A DNA stretch of 64,000 bases from UBA5704 sp036380715 (GTDB lineage: Bacteria; Acidobacteriota; Thermoanaerobaculia; Multivoradales; UBA5704), in NCBI GenBank assembly GCA_036380715.1, contig DASVEF010000113.1, positions 20,516 to 84,515 on the forward strand, in the 5' to 3' direction. The number at the start of each line of letters is the position of its first letter. The first letter of the stretch is position 1. The translations under genes and the position numbers were made by a program. Under the pieces are notes generated by a model. That model was not told the DNA's origin, did no database searches, and saw only the letters and a list, made by a program, of their open reading frames with translations. Shown here one piece after another: positions 25,651-33,815 of the stretch.

Positions 25651-27228
25651 TTAAAGCCCTTCGTACGAGGGAAAGAACGTCAGCGGGTGGCCCGCGAGGA
25701 ACTCTTTGGTCAGGGCGGCGGTGAGGACCTGGCCGTCGAGGTCGTTGGAGACGGGGAGGCCGAGGGCGTAGAGGAGGGTGGGGGCGAGGTCGACCAGGCG
25801 GGGCTCGATGAGGAGGGCTCCCGGCCGGATCCCCTCGCCGTGGAGGATCAGGACGCCGTCCGGCGCTCCTTCCTGAGTCCCGCGCAGCGCCTCCCGTTCG
25901 TCTCCCCAGAGCCCAGGTTCCCTCTTCTCGACGCCGCAGGCCGAGACCACCGCGAGGATGCGTGGCTTCCCTTCCATCCGCTTCCAGAGGTCCGCCAGCA
26001 GGTCGTCCAGCAACTCGTAATAGGCGGCGACCCGCGCCGCGGCCTCCTGGGCCGCGGGCTCGCTCGCGCCGGAGAACTGGACGTCGCTGAAGCCGCCGAA
26101 GTTGCGTAGCGAGGCCTCGCGCAGGCCGGGGAGCATCAGGAACAGGGAGCCGGTCTCGGGATGCTGCTCCAACAGGGAGAGGGCGAGCGACTCGCGCCAG
26201 AGGTCCGCGGCCACGGCTTCCAGCAGCGGCTGCGGCGGGTGGTCTCCGAAGCGGTCGCGGACTCCGGGGTCGATCTCCTGCGGCTTGGTGCGGAAGAGGC
26301 TCGCGCGCTGGGCCAGGTCGGCGGGCCGGGAGCTCCCCGGCTCGGGCTCGCCGAAGAAGAAGCGGTCGGAGAGCGAGAAGAGGGGAGCGGAGGACGCGGG
26401 CGCGGCGGCGGGCCATCCCACCACGCCGGAGGGGACGCCGAGCCGCGGCAGGAACTCCCAGAGGGCGCGCGCCTCACGATCGTAAACGCGCGGAGTCAGC
26501 GGCCCGCGCCCCAGGGTCCCCCACTTCGGGAAGTGGATGCCGACCGGGAGGAGGCGCAGCTCCGAGCCCGGAGCGATCCAGCCGCCCGGGTAGATCCGGC
26601 CGCCGGTCACCCCGTGCTTGAACGGGTACTTGCCCGTGGCGAGCGAGGCCCACACCGCGTCGCGCTGGGGAGGGGAGATCGACTCCAGCCGGCCGTAGGC
26701 CCCCTGCTGCAGCAGCGAGGCGAAGAACGGGAGCCTCCCCTGGCCGGCCAGCGGCAGGACGGCGTCGAGCGTGGCGGTGTCGAGCCCCACGACCAGGAGC
26801 CGGGGCCGTTCGCCCGTCTCCACCGCCGCGGGCCGGGAGGGGGGCGCCGGCCGCGGCCGGAACGCCTCGCGCCGCTCCAGCATGGCGTAAACCGAGAGCA
26901 GGGCGAGCAGCACGTACCCGTAGCGGCTCCGCCAGCCGTAGCGCCGGCGGTGGAGGGTGTGGAGCAGGGCGGTGTAGAAGGAGATCAGCGCCGCGAGCGA
27001 GAGCCAGAGCGCGGTGCGGATCAGCCGGTCGTTGATCCCCGAGGGGAGGAAGTAGGCATAGTGGGAGGCGTGCGTCCAGTCGAGCAGCGCCGCGCCGGCC
27101 AGGGCCAGGGTCAGCGCCCAGGGGAGCCAGCGCCGCGCCCGCTGCGGCCATCTCCAGGTGAACGGGAGGTGGAGCGCCAGGCTCGCCAGGCCGAGCAGCG
27201 AGCCGTAGACCGCGATCCCGCGCAGCAC
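25651..27228 (-). CDS. Membrane-bound alkaline-phosphatase-superfamily (type I phosphodiesterase-like) protein
   Basis: 525 residues from GTG 27228. About four membrane helices in the first 130 residues are followed by a phosphodiesterase-like domain: metal-binding LLVVGLDTATLDAVLPL (about 145-160), nucleophile region RDAVWASLATGKYPFKHGVTGG, late motifs DGVLILHGEGIRPG and VDLAPTLLYALGLPVSNDLDG. Related proteins transfer or remove phosphoglycans or act as mannosyl/ethanolamine transferases; the substrate is unknown. The frame stays open upstream and still encodes a membrane-helix-like segment (ALAGVHLAGLIFFLNPGL), so the real start may be upstream at a rarer codon, overlapping the next gene. 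Confidence 0.75.
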   Translation of the reverse strand: MLRGIAVYGSLLGLASLALHLPFTWRWPQRARRWLPWALTLALAGAALLDWTHASHYAYFLPSGINDRLIRTALWLSLAALISFYTALLHTLHRRRYGWRSRYGYVLLALLSVYAMLERREAFRPRPAPPSRPAAVETGERPRLLVVGLDTATLDAVLPLAGQGRLPFFASLLQQGAYGRLESISPPQRDAVWASLATGKYPFKHGVTGGRIYPGGWIAPGSELRLLPVGIHFPKWGTLGRGPLTPRVYDREARALWEFLPRLGVPSGVVGWPAAAPASSAPLFSLSDRFFFGEPEPGSSRPADLAQRASLFRTKPQEIDPGVRDRFGDHPPQPLLEAVAADLWRESLALSLLEQHPETGSLFLMLPGLREASLRNFGGFSDVQFSGASEPAAQEAAARVAAYYELLDDLLADLWKRMEGKPRILAVVSACGVEKREPGLWGDEREALRGTQEGAPDGVLILHGEGIRPGALLIEPRLVDLAPTLLYALGLPVSNDLDGQVLTAALTKEFLAGHPLTFFPSYEGL

Positions 27229-27367
27229 CGGCAGCGGCGCGAACGGCAGTCCGGGGTTGAGGAAGAAGATCAGCCCGGCGAGATGGACGCCGGCGAGAGC
27301 GCCGGGCGCCAGGCCCGCGGCGAGAACGTCGATCCAGCCGGGACGGCGGCGGCCGCCCCGGCCGGCG

Positions 27368-27739
27368 TCAGACGATGAAGATCGGCCGGTCGAGCTCGTG
27401 ACGGAAATGCCACTCGTACGTGTAGCCCGGGAAATCCAGCGGCACCGTGTACTCCACGATCATCCGGACATGGTCCCCCTGGCGCTCCACCTGGACGTGG
27501 TCCTTGTCGACGGGCAGCTTGAGCTCGAAGGCGCGGGCCAGGATCTTGGCCTCCAGCTCATCGCCGGTCGCCCTGGCGGCGTGGTAGCGGGCGAGCTCGT
27601 CCATGTAGTCGGCGAGCTCGGAGCTGCTGACTTTGACCGGGATGGCTTTCCAGCAGATCAGGACTGTGACGGCCAGCGCCAGCGACCAAAGGATACACCC
27701 CAGATTCCCCTCGCCTCGTTCGGCGGTCCTCCGCGGCAT
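27368..27739 (-). CDS. DUF4845-like membrane protein
   Basis: 123 residues: one N-terminal membrane helix (about 12-32, LGCILWSLALAVTVLICWKA), then an alpha-beta domain (LADYMDELARYHAARATGDE; VERQGDHVRMIVEYTVPLDF). It lies directly downstream of two lepB genes, and small DUF4845 proteins occupy that spot in many proteobacteria; the call rests on that context and general shape. Function unknown. Confidence 0.55.
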   Translation of the reverse strand: MPRRTAERGEGNLGCILWSLALAVTVLICWKAIPVKVSSSELADYMDELARYHAARATGDELEAKILARAFELKLPVDKDHVQVERQGDHVRMIVEYTVPLDFPGYTYEWHFRHELDRPIFIV

Positions 27740-27775
27740 GACTTCCCTCCTCAGGGATTGATATTTGCGTCTAGT

Positions 27776-28477
27776 CTACCGCACTACGTGGAAAGTCCGC
27801 TCCCATCGCGTATTGGGAAAGAAGTTGAAGATCACCCGGGCGATCTGCCGGAGCTTGCCGCCGTAGCCCGGCCAGTCGATCGGCTCCCCTTCGTCGCTGT
27901 CGAACGACCAGTAGATCATGAAGGCCCGGCCCTTGACGTTGGCGCGCGGCACCGGCCCCCAGAAGCGGGAGTCGTTGGAGTTGTCGCGGTTGTCCCCCAT
28001 GCAGAAGTAGGACTCCTGGGGCACCACCAGGGGGCCGAAGTTGTCCCGCGCGCGGTTGGCCTGGAAGTAGTCGCGCCGCGAGACGATCCCGGGGTCGGAG
28101 TGGAAGGTGAACGACTCGTCGTGCATCCGTTCGCCGTTGATGTAGAGGACCTTGTCGATGCTGCGGATGGTGTCGCCCGGCAGCGCCATGCACCGCTTGA
28201 TGAAGTCGCGCGACGGGTCGTCCGGGAACTTGAAGACCACGATGTCGCCCCGCCGCACGTCGCGCATGGGCAGCAGCTTCTTCTCGATCGCGATGGCGGT
28301 CGGCCCGTAGATGAGCTTGTTGACCAGGATGTGATCGCCGATCAGCAGGTTCTGCTCCATGGAGCCGGAGGGGATTTTGAACGCCTGCACCACGTAGGTG
28401 CGGGCGAAGGTCGCGAAGATGATCGCGATCAGCAGGGCCTCCAGGTACTCCCGGAGCAGAGACTTCTCGGAGTCCAT
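27776..28477 (-). CDS. lepB: Signal peptidase I (second copy)
   Basis: 233 residues, type I leader peptidase. N-terminal membrane anchor (LLIAIIFATFARTYVVQAF), catalytic serine in IPSGSMEQNLLIGDHILVNK, catalytic lysine in FIKRCMALPGD, and box E YFCMGDNRDNSNDSRFWG. Removes signal peptides at the outer face of the inner membrane. It lies 7 bases after a paralogue, so the two are one operon. Confidence 0.95.
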   Translation of the reverse strand: MDSEKSLLREYLEALLIAIIFATFARTYVVQAFKIPSGSMEQNLLIGDHILVNKLIYGPTAIAIEKKLLPMRDVRRGDIVVFKFPDDPSRDFIKRCMALPGDTIRSIDKVLYINGERMHDESFTFHSDPGIVSRRDYFQANRARDNFGPLVVPQESYFCMGDNRDNSNDSRFWGPVPRANVKGRAFMIYWSFDSDEGEPIDWPGYGGKLRQIARVIFNFFPNTRWERTFHVVR

Positions 28478-28484
28478 GGACGGG

Positions 28485-29180
28485 TCAGCGGATCAGATGG
28501 AACGTCCGCTCCCAGCGGGTGTTGGAGAAGAAGCCGGCGGCCGTCCGGGCGAGGTCCCGGAGCTTGCCTCCGAAGCCCTGTTGCGGGCTCTCGGGCGCCT
28601 GCGCGCCGTTCGACCAGTAGATGAAGAGCGATCTCCCCTTGATGAGGTGTCGCGGCAGCGTCCCCCAGAACCGCGAGTCGTAGGAGTAGTCGCGGTTGTC
28701 CCCCATGCAGAAGTACTTGCCCTCCGGCACCTGCTCGGGGCCGAAGTTGTCCCGCCGGACCCCCTGCTCGGAGAGGAAGAGGCCCGCCGAGTAGACGTTG
28801 GGGTCGCGGTGGATGGCGTAGAGCGAGTCGTCCACCACCTTGCCGTTGATGGAGAGCCGCTTGTCGACCACGTCGATCGTGTCGCCCGGGAGGCCGATGC
28901 AGCGCTTCACCACATCCATCTGCGGGTTCTCCGGCGAGCGGAAGACCACGATGTCGCCCCGCTCGACGTCGCGCAACGGCAGGACTTTCCGCTCGAGATC
29001 GGTCGCCGCAGGCCCGTAGATGAACCGGTTGACGAACAGGTGGTCGCCGATGAGCAGGGTCTCCTCCATGGAGCCGCTCGGGATGTAGAAGGTCTGGATG
29101 ACGAACGTGTTGGTGAAGCGCAGGAAGATCGCCGCGATGATGAGCGCTTCGAGGTACTCACGGGCGACCGAGCGTTCCAT
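28485..29180 (-). CDS. lepB: Signal peptidase I (first copy)
   Basis: 231 residues with the same boxes: anchor ALIIAAIFLRFTNTFVIQTF, Ser in IPSGSMEETLLIGDHLFVNR, Lys in VVKRCIGLPGD, and YFCMGDNRDYSYDSRFWG. Clearly paralogous to the next gene, differing mainly in the middle beta domain, so the two may have divided substrates (inference). A long inverted repeat lies 54-89 bases upstream of its ATG. Confidence 0.95.
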   Translation of the reverse strand: MERSVAREYLEALIIAAIFLRFTNTFVIQTFYIPSGSMEETLLIGDHLFVNRFIYGPAATDLERKVLPLRDVERGDIVVFRSPENPQMDVVKRCIGLPGDTIDVVDKRLSINGKVVDDSLYAIHRDPNVYSAGLFLSEQGVRRDNFGPEQVPEGKYFCMGDNRDYSYDSRFWGTLPRHLIKGRSLFIYWSNGAQAPESPQQGFGGKLRDLARTAAGFFSNTRWERTFHLIR

Positions 29181-29233
29181 GGCCGGCCTAATCTACTCGA
29201 AAGGTCCCCCCAAGGCTACCGGCCCTCCCCAGT

Positions 29234-29269
29234 GGAAAGAGATCTTGCAGGCCCGCAAGATCTCTTTCC
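29234..29269. repeat. 15-bp perfect inverted repeat in the lepB/comEA divergent gap
   Basis: GGAAAGAGATCTTGC (29234-29248) and its exact complement (29255-29269) with a 6-base spacer. A third copy in direct orientation to the second arm occurs at 29323-29337. The gap 29181-29571 lies between divergent genes, so a terminator role is unlikely. Operator sites or the end of a mobile element are possible. Nothing else recognisable lies in this gap apart from the comEA-like ribosome site. Confidence 0.8.
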
Positions 29270-29571
29270 GCCGACAACCTGTTTATTTACAGCCGCTTAG
29301 GCGTTGTTAGCCATCCATCTACGCAAGATCTCTTTCCAGATCCGCCGCCCCGTTCACCCCGCCGAAAATCCCGAAACCTTCTGTTTTCTTCGGTTTACGT
29401 CCTCCGGTCCGCCCTGGCAAGGGGCTTGATCTCCTGGGCCGCCGTCATCAACCCGGAGAGGAGGTGGCGGCAGAGACAGGGCGAACCACGCAGACACCGC
29501 AAGGCAAGGGAAAGAGCACCGCAGCACAAACGGCAGCACAACGCGGCGAAAAGCCGCAAGGAGATCACGTC

Positions 29572-29934
29572 ATGAAGCGATCCATCCGTCTCGTCAGCAG
29601 TCTCGTCGTCCTCGCCGGACTCCTCCTGACCGCCCTGCCGGGCGATGCGGCCGAGGCCCGGCGAGTGGTCAACATCAACTCCGCGGACGCCTCGCAGCTC
29701 GCGCTGCTGCCGCGGGTGGGGCCGAGCACCGCGCAGCGGATCGTCCAGTTCCGCAAGGAGAACGGGCCGTTCAAGTCGCCGGAGGACCTGATGCTGGTGC
29801 AGGGGATCGGCGAGAAGACCTTCCAGCTCATGAAGCCGTACGTCGCGGTCTCCGGCGAGACCACGCTGAAGGAGAAGGTGAAAGCCGGCCGCACGGCCTC
29901 CTCCAAGGACAAAGACAAGGAGGAGTCCCGGTAG
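29572..29934 (+). CDS. Exported ComEA-like helix-hairpin-helix protein
   Basis: 120 residues from ATG 29572 with AAGGAG nine bases upstream. Signal peptide (MKRSIRLVSSLVVLAGLLLT then ALPGDAAEA), then two HhH motifs: VNINSADASQLALLPRVGPS and SPEDLMLVQGIGEKTFQLMK (about 33-85), and a Lys-rich tail. ComEA-type domains bind DNA during uptake; small stand-alone exported versions are common and may act with pili. A pseudopilin gene follows. Confidence 0.85.
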   Translation: MKRSIRLVSSLVVLAGLLLTALPGDAAEARRVVNINSADASQLALLPRVGPSTAQRIVQFRKENGPFKSPEDLMLVQGIGEKTFQLMKPYVAVSGETTLKEKVKAGRTASSKDKDKEESR

Positions 29935-29994
29935 CGGGCGCCGGGGGCGGGGCGGCCTCGCCGCTCCGCCCCCGCGCCGCGCTCGGGGCGCGGT

Positions 29995-30585
29995 ATGCGA
30001 CGGCACGAGAAGGGGTTCCAGATCGCGGAGGTGCTCGTGGTGCTGGCGCTGCTCGCGGTGATCCTGACCTTCGGGATCCCGCCGGTGATGCGGCTCGCGG
30101 CCGGCCTCCGCCTGCAGTTGGCCGCGGATGAGCTGATGGCGACCCTGCGCAGCGCGCGCTGGCAGGCCATCCGCCTCGGCATCCATGTGGCGGTCAAGTT
30201 CCGGCCCGAGGCGGACGGCCAGGCCACCTATACGGTGTACCGCGACGGGGACGGCGACGGAGTCCTCAACAAGGACATCGCCCGCGGGGTCGACCGGGCG
30301 GTGGAGCCGCCGCGGAGGGTGCGGCAGCTCGGCCGGGAGATCCGGTTCGGGTTCCCGGATCAGCCGGCGCGGGAGCCGGGCTCGCGCAAGCTCCTGCGCC
30401 CGGGAGACGATCCGATCCGCTTCAACCAGTCGGACCTCGCCTCCTTCGGCCCGCTGGGCACCTCCACCCCGGGATCGCTCTACCTGACGGACGGCCGCGG
30501 CCGTCTGGTGGCCGTCCGGGTCTTCGGCCGCACCGGCAAGGTGAAAGTGATCGTCTACGACTTCGAGACAGGGGTGTGGCGCTGA
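29995..30585 (+). CDS. GspH/FimT-type pseudopilin
   Basis: 196 residues. Short positively charged leader and prepilin-peptidase site KG|FQIAEVLVV with Glu at +5, then a hydrophobic helix (VLALLAVILTFGIPPVMRLA) and the GspH-like ELMATLRSARWQAIRLG segment, a GDGDGVLN metal-like loop and a beta-rich C-terminus. It would be a minor pilin of a type IV pilus or type II secretion system. No other pilus gene lies nearby. Confidence 0.82.
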   Translation: MRRHEKGFQIAEVLVVLALLAVILTFGIPPVMRLAAGLRLQLAADELMATLRSARWQAIRLGIHVAVKFRPEADGQATYTVYRDGDGDGVLNKDIARGVDRAVEPPRRVRQLGREIRFGFPDQPAREPGSRKLLRPGDDPIRFNQSDLASFGPLGTSTPGSLYLTDGRGRLVAVRVFGRTGKVKVIVYDFETGVWR

Positions 30586-30625
30586 ACATTGACTCTTTCC
30601 GAAGCCGTGCGGTACCTTGGCAACG

Positions 30626-31012
30626 ATGCGCGCGATTGTTGTCGTCACTACCGTCGGTACCGAAGAGCAGGCCTATCTGATCGCGCGAGAGATCGTCTCC
30701 CGCCGTCAGGCGGCCTGCGTCAACATCGTCCCGGGAATCCGTTCGATCTACCGCTGGAAGGGGAAGATCTGCAAGGACGGAGAGCTGCTGCTGATCGTCA
30801 AGACGCTGGAGGACGAGTTCGAAGGCGTCATGGCGACCATCCGCGAGCTGCACAGCTACGAGCTGCCCGAGATCCTGGCCTTCAACGTCAGCCGCGGCGA
30901 GCGCGGCTTCCTCGAATGGATCCGGTCCAGCGTCGACAAGGAGGCCGAGTTCTCCGACGACGAGGAGGAGGACGAGCTCGCCTACGCGGGAGACGACGAA
31001 GGCGAGTTCTGA
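30626..31012 (+). CDS. cutA: CutA-type protein
   Basis: 128 residues. CutA1 fold: IVVVTTVGTEEQAYLIAREI, RRQAACVNIVPGIRSIYRWK, LLLIVKTLEDEFEGVMATIR and HSYELPEILAFNVSRGERG, all at expected positions. A trimeric ferredoxin-like protein linked to metal tolerance but of debated function. An acidic tail (about 20 Asp/Glu residues) is extra. ATG 30626 lacks a ribosome site; a TTGACT/TACCTT promoter-like pair at 30589-30618 would start transcription almost at the ATG. Confidence 0.9.
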   Translation: MRAIVVVTTVGTEEQAYLIAREIVSRRQAACVNIVPGIRSIYRWKGKICKDGELLLIVKTLEDEFEGVMATIRELHSYELPEILAFNVSRGERGFLEWIRSSVDKEAEFSDDEEEDELAYAGDDEGEF

Positions 31013-31058
31013 TCCACAGGGGCGCAGCATGCGTGCTGCGCCCCTGCAAACCTCACCG

Positions 31059-32219
31059 CTACACCGCCGCCAGCGCCTGATCGAGATCGCCGAGCAGATC
31101 CTCGACATCCTCGATCCCCACCGAGAGGCGGACCAGGCCGTCGGTGAGGCCGAGCGCGGCGCGCTGCTCGGCGGGCACCGAGGCGTGGGTCATCGAGGCG
31201 GGGTGGGAGATCAGGCTCTCGACGCCGCCCAGGCTCTCCGCGAAGCTCATCACCCGCATCCGGTCGAGCATCGCCTTGGCCGCCGCGAAGCTCCCCATCT
31301 CGATCGAGATCATGGCGCCGAAGCCGGAGGCCTGCCGCTTCTGGATCTCGTGCCCCGGATGGTCCGGCAGCCCCGGATAGAGGACCTTCCGGACCTTGGG
31401 ATGGCGGACCAGGAAGTCGACCACCGCGCGGGCGTTGGACTCGTGGCGGTCCATCCGCACCGGCAGCGTCTTGATGCCGCGCATCACCAGGAACGAGTCG
31501 AACGGGGAGAGGATCGCCCCCTCCGACTTCTGCACGAAGTAGAACCACTCCGAGTGCTCCGGGCTCTTGGCGATCAGCACGCCGCCGATCGAGTCGCTGT
31601 GGCCGTTGAGGAACTTGGTGGTCGAGTGGACCGCGAAGTCCGCGCCGAGCTCCAGAGGCCGCTGCAGGTAGGGGGAGAGGAAGGTGTTGTCCACCGCCAC
31701 CAGGGCGCCGCGGGAGTGGGCCATCTCCGAGAGAGCCGCGATGTCGCAGATGTCCATCACCGGGTTGGTCGGCGTCTCCAGGTAGAGCATGCGGGTGTTC
31801 GGCCGCATCGCCGCCTCGACCGCGGCGATGTCGGACGTGTCCACCCAGGAGGAGGAGACCTGGTAGGGCTCCAGGAGCCGGGTGAAGTAGCGGTAGGTGC
31901 CGCCGTAGACGTTGCGCGAGCAGACCGCGTGGTCCCCCGCCTTGAGCAGGGTCATCAGGGCGGCGATGGCCGACATGCCCGAGGCGAAGGCGTGGCCGGA
32001 GGCGCCGCCCTCCAGGGAGGCGACGTTGTCCTCCAGCGCCTGACGGGTGATGTTCTGGACGCGGGCGTACTCGAACTCGGCGGGCTCGCCGAGGCCCTTC
32101 TGAACATAGGTGGACGTCTGGTAGATGGGAACCGCCACGGCGCCCGTCCGCGGGTCGGGGGGCTGCCCGGCGTGGATCGCGCGGGTGGCAAAGCCGAGCT
32201 GTCTGGGATCACCTTTCAC
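31059..32219 (-). CDS. Cystathionine gamma-synthase/lyase family PLP enzyme
   Basis: 386 residues, Cys/Met metabolism PLP family. FATRAIHAGQPPDPRTGAV start, PIYQTSTYVQ, EYARVQNITRQALEDNVASL (altered: usual members have Y-x-R-x-x-N-PT), LYLETPTNPVMDICDI, and the PLP lysine in HSTTKFLNGHSD. The ending SLGGVESLISHPASMTHASV is typical. Whether it makes cystathionine, breaks it or works as a methionine gamma-lyase cannot be told. Divergent from mtnA, another methionine-cycle gene. GTG start with GAGG upstream. Confidence 0.9.
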   Translation of the reverse strand: MKGDPRQLGFATRAIHAGQPPDPRTGAVAVPIYQTSTYVQKGLGEPAEFEYARVQNITRQALEDNVASLEGGASGHAFASGMSAIAALMTLLKAGDHAVCSRNVYGGTYRYFTRLLEPYQVSSSWVDTSDIAAVEAAMRPNTRMLYLETPTNPVMDICDIAALSEMAHSRGALVAVDNTFLSPYLQRPLELGADFAVHSTTKFLNGHSDSIGGVLIAKSPEHSEWFYFVQKSEGAILSPFDSFLVMRGIKTLPVRMDRHESNARAVVDFLVRHPKVRKVLYPGLPDHPGHEIQKRQASGFGAMISIEMGSFAAAKAMLDRMRVMSFAESLGGVESLISHPASMTHASVPAEQRAALGLTDGLVRLSVGIEDVEDLLGDLDQALAAV

Positions 32220-32410
32220 TGGAATCCTCGATTCGGTCGAAAAAGGTCAGGGGGAAATCGGCTCGCACGAGCCGTCGCGGCGGGATTCTACAACCGCGGG
32301 CGGCCGGCTCGCCCTGCGTCCGCTCCTTCGTGTGCGCGCCTGCGGCGCTGCCAGTCGCTCCCTCGGGCGAGGCCGAACCGGCTGCCGACCGGCGGTAAGA
32401 TAGCGCCGCC

Positions 32411-33460
32411 ATGAGCGACACCTTCTCTCCGATCCGCTGGGTGAACGACCGTCTCGAGCTGCTCGATCAGACGCGGCTCCCCGACGAAGAGGTCTGGCTG
32501 GGCTGCGACGAGCCCGAGCAGGTGGCGGAGGCGATCCGCCGGCTGTCCGTGCGCGGCGCGCCGGCCATCGGCGTATCCGCGGCCTATGGACTGGTTCTCG
32601 GAATCCGCACGGTGCGCGATCCGGAGCGCCTGACGGACCGCTTCCGGGAGGTCTCGGAGATGCTCGGCCGAACCCGTCCCACGGCGGTCAACCTGCGCTG
32701 GGCCCTGGAGCGCGGCCGGGAGGTCTTCGAGAGGAGCGCCGCCGGCGGACCCGCGGAGGCGGCGCGCGCCCTGCTCGCCTGGTCCCACCAGCTCCACGCC
32801 GACGATATCCAGGCCAACCGGCGGATCGGCGAGCACGGAGCGCGGCTCTTCGCGCCCGGCACCCGGGTGCTGACGCACTGCAACACGGGAGCGCTCGCCA
32901 CCGCGGGCTACGGCACGGCGCTCGGAGTGATCCAGTCCGCCTGGAAGGACGGGCGCGTGGGGATGGTCTGGGTGGACGAGACCCGGCCGCTGCTGCAAGG
33001 GGCGCGGCTCACCGCCTGGGAGCTCAAGAAGCTGGGCATCCCCTTCCGGCTGGTCACCGACTCCAGCGCCGGTACCCTCATGGCGCAGGGGATGGTCGAC
33101 CGCATCGTGGTCGGGGCCGACCGCATCGCCGCCAACGGCGACACGGCGAACAAGATCGGCACGTATCCGGTCGCGGTGCTGGCGCACCGGCACGGCGTCC
33201 CCTTCTACGTGGCCGCGCCGCTGTCGACGATCGACCGCGCCACGCCGGACGGAGGGGCGATCCCCATCGAGGAGCGGCGGGGAGACGAGGTGACCGACGT
33301 CTTCGGCCGGCGGATCGCGCCGGACGAGACAGAGGCCCTCAACTTCGCCTTCGACGTCACGCCGAACGAGCTGATCACGGCCATTGTCACCGACGCCGGG
33401 GTGCTGGAGCCGCCCTACACGGAGAGCATCGCCGCCGCCTTCGCGCGGGCGAAGCCATGA
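32411..33460 (+). CDS. mtnA: S-methyl-5-thioribose-1-phosphate isomerase
   Basis: 349 residues, methionine salvage. RWVNDRLELLDQTRLP start, RGAPAIGVSAAYGL, the catalytic cysteine region LTHCNTGALATAGYGTALG (about 155-173), the Asp of VGADRIAANGDTANKIGTY, and FYVAAPLSTID. Distinguished from eIF2B-like proteins by this Cys/Asp pair. A TAAGAT at 32396-32401 lies just before the ATG, hinting at a leaderless or very short-leader transcript. Confidence 0.95.
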   Translation: MSDTFSPIRWVNDRLELLDQTRLPDEEVWLGCDEPEQVAEAIRRLSVRGAPAIGVSAAYGLVLGIRTVRDPERLTDRFREVSEMLGRTRPTAVNLRWALERGREVFERSAAGGPAEAARALLAWSHQLHADDIQANRRIGEHGARLFAPGTRVLTHCNTGALATAGYGTALGVIQSAWKDGRVGMVWVDETRPLLQGARLTAWELKKLGIPFRLVTDSSAGTLMAQGMVDRIVVGADRIAANGDTANKIGTYPVAVLAHRHGVPFYVAAPLSTIDRATPDGGAIPIEERRGDEVTDVFGRRIAPDETEALNFAFDVTPNELITAIVTDAGVLEPPYTESIAAAFARAKP

Positions 33461-33461
33461 G

Positions 33462-33815
33462 TCATACCTCTTCGTCTTCTGCCAGAGCAGACTCAAGGTA
33501 CCGGATGAGAACGGGAAGGTTGTCCTGAACCGTTGCCCAGAGTATGTCCAGGTTGATGTCAAAGTAGTCGTGGACCAGCCGGTTTCGCATGCCGACCATA
33601 TCAGGCCAGGGAATTCCGTCGAGCTTCGAGCGAGCGCCGGGGCTCACCTTGTTGGCAGCCTCGCCGATCACGGAGACCAGCCGGACCAGAGCGTCTACGA
33701 GAGGTTCGTCGTTGGCTTCGAGGTCTTTACGACTACGTCCTGCAGCAAAGCGTGCTGCCCTCTTGGCAGCGTCGAGCATGTGCTGCAGGCGGATCCTGTC
33801 ATCCTTAGGAAACAT
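33462..33815 (-). CDS. HepT-like (DUF86) HEPN toxin
   Basis: 117 residues, HEPN domain of the HepT family. The catalytic R-X4-6-H motif is RNRLVHDYF (about 79-87), and IGEAANKVSPGARSKLDGIPW precedes it as in the family. An RNase toxin that its MNT partner silences by adenylylating the tyrosine after the His. It overlaps the upstream nucleotidyltransferase gene by 11 bases, the standard arrangement. Confidence 0.92.
   Translation of the reverse strand: MFPKDDRIRLQHMLDAAKRAARFAAGRSRKDLEANDEPLVDALVRLVSVIGEAANKVSPGARSKLDGIPWPDMVGMRNRLVHDYFDINLDILWATVQDNLPVLIRYLESALAEDEEV

Noticed and set aside
29395..30648. 417-codon minus-strand frame opposite the ComEA-like and pseudopilin genes
   Set aside because: Antisense to two genes with signal peptide and prepilin motifs; no domain of its own.
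32220..32410. SAM or other methionine-related riboswitch between the trans-sulfuration gene and mtnA
   Set aside because: No SAM-box consensus or conserved helices on either strand.
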